Assembly: GCF_025144145.1 (NCBI RefSeq)
Contig: NZ_CP083546.1
Location: forward strand, 1,194,501 to 1,258,500
Source: Leisingera sp. M658
GTDB taxonomy: Bacteria > Pseudomonadota > Alphaproteobacteria > Rhodobacterales > Rhodobacteraceae
DNA length: 64,000 nucleotides
Reading direction: 5' to 3'
The stretch's first letter is position 1, and each line of letters starts with the position of its first letter. Below are positions 62,157 through 64,000 of this stretch, piece after piece. Below the pieces are notes generated by a model. That model was not told where the DNA came from. It searched no databases and saw only the letters and a program-made list of their open reading frames with translations. The position numbers and the translations under genes are program-made.

Positions 62157-62238
62157 GCCCCGCCCAGCCGAAAGGCCGGGCAACGCCCGACCCTCCCGTC
62201 AAACCACAGGTTTGCCTCTGGCAAAACGGGGAGGGCGC
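62157..62238 (-). repeat. Dispersed repeat family 2, copy 2 (inverted)
   Basis: Reverse-complement counterpart of 58792-58872. It occupies the middle of the 462-base gap after lepA. The rest of that gap (to 62468) shows no gene. Confidence 0.7.
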
Positions 62239-62468
62239 TTCGCACCCACCCAGGGCCGGGCGCTGCCCTCCGCGTTCAGATCGAATCTTACCGAATTCGG
62301 GTATTCGGCCGGCCAGTACTGACTGCACCAGCTTGACCGCCCCGGCCAAAACCCGCCCAGCCCCATGCGCCAACCTCCGCCGGTTCCACCCTCTCATCAC
62401 CCCCGCGGCTGAAAGTCCGCCGCAATACTGCTATCCTCCCATCAGCCAAACTTTCGGAGGATGGCCCC

Positions 62469-62726
62469 ATGACCACCAAAACAGTGAAACTCACCACCCT
62501 GGCCGCGGCGCTGTGCCTGTTGGCGGCGCCGGCGTTTTCCGGCCAGTGCCCGGCGGATATCGCCAAGATCGACGCGGCGATTGCGGCGGGAACCGCCCTC
62601 AGCGAGGATGACCTGGCCGATGTTCAGGACATGCGCGACGAGGGGCAAAGCCTGCATGACGGCGGCGATCATGCGGCCTCGGTCGCCATTCTGGCCGAAG
62701 CCAAGGCGCTGCTGGGGATCGAATAG
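62469..62726 (+). CDS. Small exported protein (hypothetical, 85 aa)
   Basis: A periplasmic protein with a Sec signal (MTTKTVKLTTLAAALCLLAAPAFS) and a helical mature part (CPADIAKIDAAIAAGTALSEDDLADVQDMRDEGQSLHDGGDHAASVAILAEAKALL). GGAGG lies upstream of the ATG. No family recognised; common in this lineage. Confidence 0.7.
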   Translation: MTTKTVKLTTLAAALCLLAAPAFSGQCPADIAKIDAAIAAGTALSEDDLADVQDMRDEGQSLHDGGDHAASVAILAEAKALLGIE

Positions 62727-62734
62727 CCCTGCAA

Positions 62735-62762
62735 TAAAAAACGCCCGGCCTGGGGCCGGGCG
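62735..62762 (-). terminator. Terminator of the entericidin-like gene
   Basis: CGCCCGGCC-CCA-GGCCGGGCG followed on the minus strand by TTTTTT. Confidence 0.8.
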
Positions 62763-62785
62763 GTCCTGTCTCAAATCCGACGGGC

Positions 62786-62923
62786 TTACAGCGCGTCTTG
62801 CACATCCTGCGCGGCGCCGCTGATCGCCTGGCCGGCTTTGGAGATGTCGCGTCCCGCGCCCTTGGTGGTCTCGCAGGCGGCCAGCCCCAGCAGCATCAGC
62901 ACACACGCAAAAATCCTGATCAT
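62786..62923 (-). CDS. Entericidin-like small lipoprotein
   Basis: A 45-residue lipoprotein: hydrophobic signal (MIRIFACVLMLLGLAAC) with lipobox LAAC (Cys17). ETTKGAGRDISKAGQAISGAAQD follows, the pattern of entericidin A/B (EcnAB) proteins. AAGGAG lies upstream of the ATG. A strong terminator follows. It is probably an outer-membrane lipoprotein; an antidote/toxin role as in EcnA/EcnB is not shown here. Confidence 0.85.
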   Translation of the reverse strand: MIRIFACVLMLLGLAACETTKGAGRDISKAGQAISGAAQDVQDAL

Positions 62924-63085
62924 CGTCTAAGGCTCCTTATCTCTGCCCGGTTCTTTGCGTGGATATCTAGCAAGCCGCCCCGGCGCAGGCCAGCGGTATT
63001 GCCGGGGGCAGGTCGGTGCCTGCAACGCAGTTTACCAAAAATTGCAACTTATAAGGTAGTGCAATCCCCGAAAATCGCGAGTAGC

Positions 63086-63099
63086 TTGACCTGGATCAA
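63086..63099. promoter_or_regulatory. FNR/FnrL-type binding site
   Basis: TTGACCTGGATCAA, one base from the FNR consensus TTGAT-N4-ATCAA, 58 bases before the TraR/DksA gene. It differs from the box at 23597 at a single base. Confidence 0.6.
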
Positions 63100-63157
63100 G
63101 GCTGTAGCTTTGACCCCGCGGCAAGTTATGCGAAATTTGAGCTGGAGGGCATGTACT

Positions 63158-63466
63158 ATGGACTTTTCCACCAGAAAACAAACGCTTGAGGTGCGCCGGA
63201 TGCAGCTGGCAGGCACCCTGGCAAATGCCGGTCTTGCACCGGACGCGATGCAGATGGGGTCTGCCCGGCAAGCCGGGGCAGGCCATGCCGGCTCTATCGC
63301 GTTCCCCGCCAAGGCCGGCCTGGAAGAGCTGCGCCGCATCGATGCCGCTTTGGCCCGCCTGCGCGAAGGGTCTTACGGCTATTGCCGGATTTGCGGTGAC
63401 AATATTGCCGATGACTGGCTGGACCTGCGCCCGGCCTCGCCCTTTTGCAAAAGCTGCGCGCTCTGA
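63158..63466 (+). CDS. TraR/DksA C4-type zinc-finger protein
   Basis: A 102-residue protein with a C-terminal zinc finger (CRICGDNI...PFCKSCAL) and a preceding helix (LEELRRIDAALARLREGSYGYC). It is shorter than DksA and lacks the long coiled-coil tip, so it is TraR-like. It may act on RNA polymerase's secondary channel. An FNR-type box upstream suggests low-oxygen induction. Confidence 0.85.
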   Translation: MDFSTRKQTLEVRRMQLAGTLANAGLAPDAMQMGSARQAGAGHAGSIAFPAKAGLEELRRIDAALARLREGSYGYCRICGDNIADDWLDLRPASPFCKSCAL

Positions 63467-63702
63467 CAGCCCGTGCGCGGCTGAACCATGGGGGCGGCTG
63501 CTGTGCGGCAATCCATAGACAGATCCGGGATCTGCATCAGCCAGGGGGCAGCCGCCCCGCTGGCTGAAACCGGTTCTGAACCGCAGCCGTTGTCCTGCTG
63601 CAGCGCTGCACTACTTTAGGGCTTGGCGCAAAAGGCCCCGTTGCCGTGCCGGCCGGGATATGTCACAACCTGCCTGACCGACTGAACAAATGAGTTTAGC
63701 AG

Positions 63703-64000
63703 ATGCCAGATTTCACTGAGCGCCGCCGCATGATGGTGGACACCCAGATCCGTCCGTCGGATGTCACCAAATACCCGATCATCGAGGCGATGCTAGAAGT
63801 CCCGCGGGAACAGTTTGTCCCGGACTCGCAGCGCGAGGCGGCTTATGCGGATCAGAACGTGAAACTGGGCGGCACCCGGGTGCTGATGGAACCGCGCACC
63901 CTGGCCAAGATGCTGGATGCGGTGGATCTGCAGAACGACGAACTGGTGCTCGATGTGGCCTGCGGGCTGGGCTACTCCACTGCTGTGGCAGCCCGTGTGG
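63703..64000 (+). CDS. Protein-L-isoaspartate O-methyltransferase, N-terminal part (partial)
   Basis: The first 99 codons of a PCMT-family methyltransferase. [50 protein letters not shown] matches the alphaproteobacterial PCMT start, and [16 protein letters not shown] is the SAM-binding motif I. In this lineage the gene often precedes tolC. The rest lies beyond the window. Confidence 0.9.
   Translation, partial: MPDFTERRRMMVDTQIRPSDVTKYPIIEAMLEVPREQFVPDSQREAAYADQNVKLGGTRVLMEPRTLAKMLDAVDLQNDELVLDVACGLGYSTAVAARV

Noticed and set aside
60219-62183. 654-residue open frame antisense to lepA
   Set aside because: It mirrors the lepA codons and has no protein-family character; lepA is certain. Long antisense frames are usual in GC-rich genes.

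Overview
This is chromosomal-looking sequence from an alphaproteobacterium of the Rhodobacteraceae, most like the Roseobacter group (Leisingera/Phaeobacter type). The grounds are the high GC content and the gene repertoire: GcrA, DUF1467, DUF6455, DUF1800/DUF1501, methylmalonyl-CoA epimerase and MeaB, FnrL-like boxes and a Kdo-type capsule operon. No tRNA, rRNA or CRISPR array is visible. The window begins inside aspS and ends inside a protein-L-isoaspartate methyltransferase gene.

Layout. 1-7,000 is core: aspS end, DUF1800/DUF1501 secretion pair, a response regulator, methylmalonyl-CoA epimerase, DUF1467, an EI24-type membrane protein and a nitroreductase. 7,041-20,224 is an accessory island bounded by two copies, in the same orientation, of a 272-bp repeat that carries 22-bp iteron-like units and an AT-rich tract. 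It holds a secreted lipase-like protein, a Com-like zinc-finger regulator with a C5 cytosine methyltransferase, and the 3' half of a phage tail module. The tail module is cut off by an IS3-family fragment, which also truncates a DUF4145 gene. 20,395-21,650 is a dead IS5-family element whose transposase gene has been interrupted five times by 39-43-bp hairpin elements.

21,800-64,000 is mostly core. It has a DUF167 protein, an M48 protease, YigZ, three tandem DUF6455 genes behind an FNR-type box, a CDGSH protein, an AT-richer PD-(D/E)XK-like protein, rimO and an AsmA-family gene. A capsule operon on the minus strand (kpsT-like, kpsE-like, kdsA, phosphohexomutase) follows. Then come DNA repair and stress genes, gcrA, transporters, argD-argF, a phosphate transporter, hrpB, meaB, rpmB, a copper-handling pair, a sirtuin, an LMW phosphatase, a LysR regulator, a frameshifted unknown gene, lepA, an entericidin-like lipoprotein missed by simple ORF calling, and a TraR/DksA zinc-finger gene with an FNR-type box.

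The least expected structure lies in the repeats rather than in the genes. There are (i) iteron-like blocks flanking the island, (ii) palindromic insertions inside a transposase with conserved ends and covarying stems, and (iii) a family of multi-hairpin intergenic elements sharing CTCCCGCC and GTTGGGC anchors with different but self-complementary stems. All functional statements are read from sequence and family knowledge; no searches were run.
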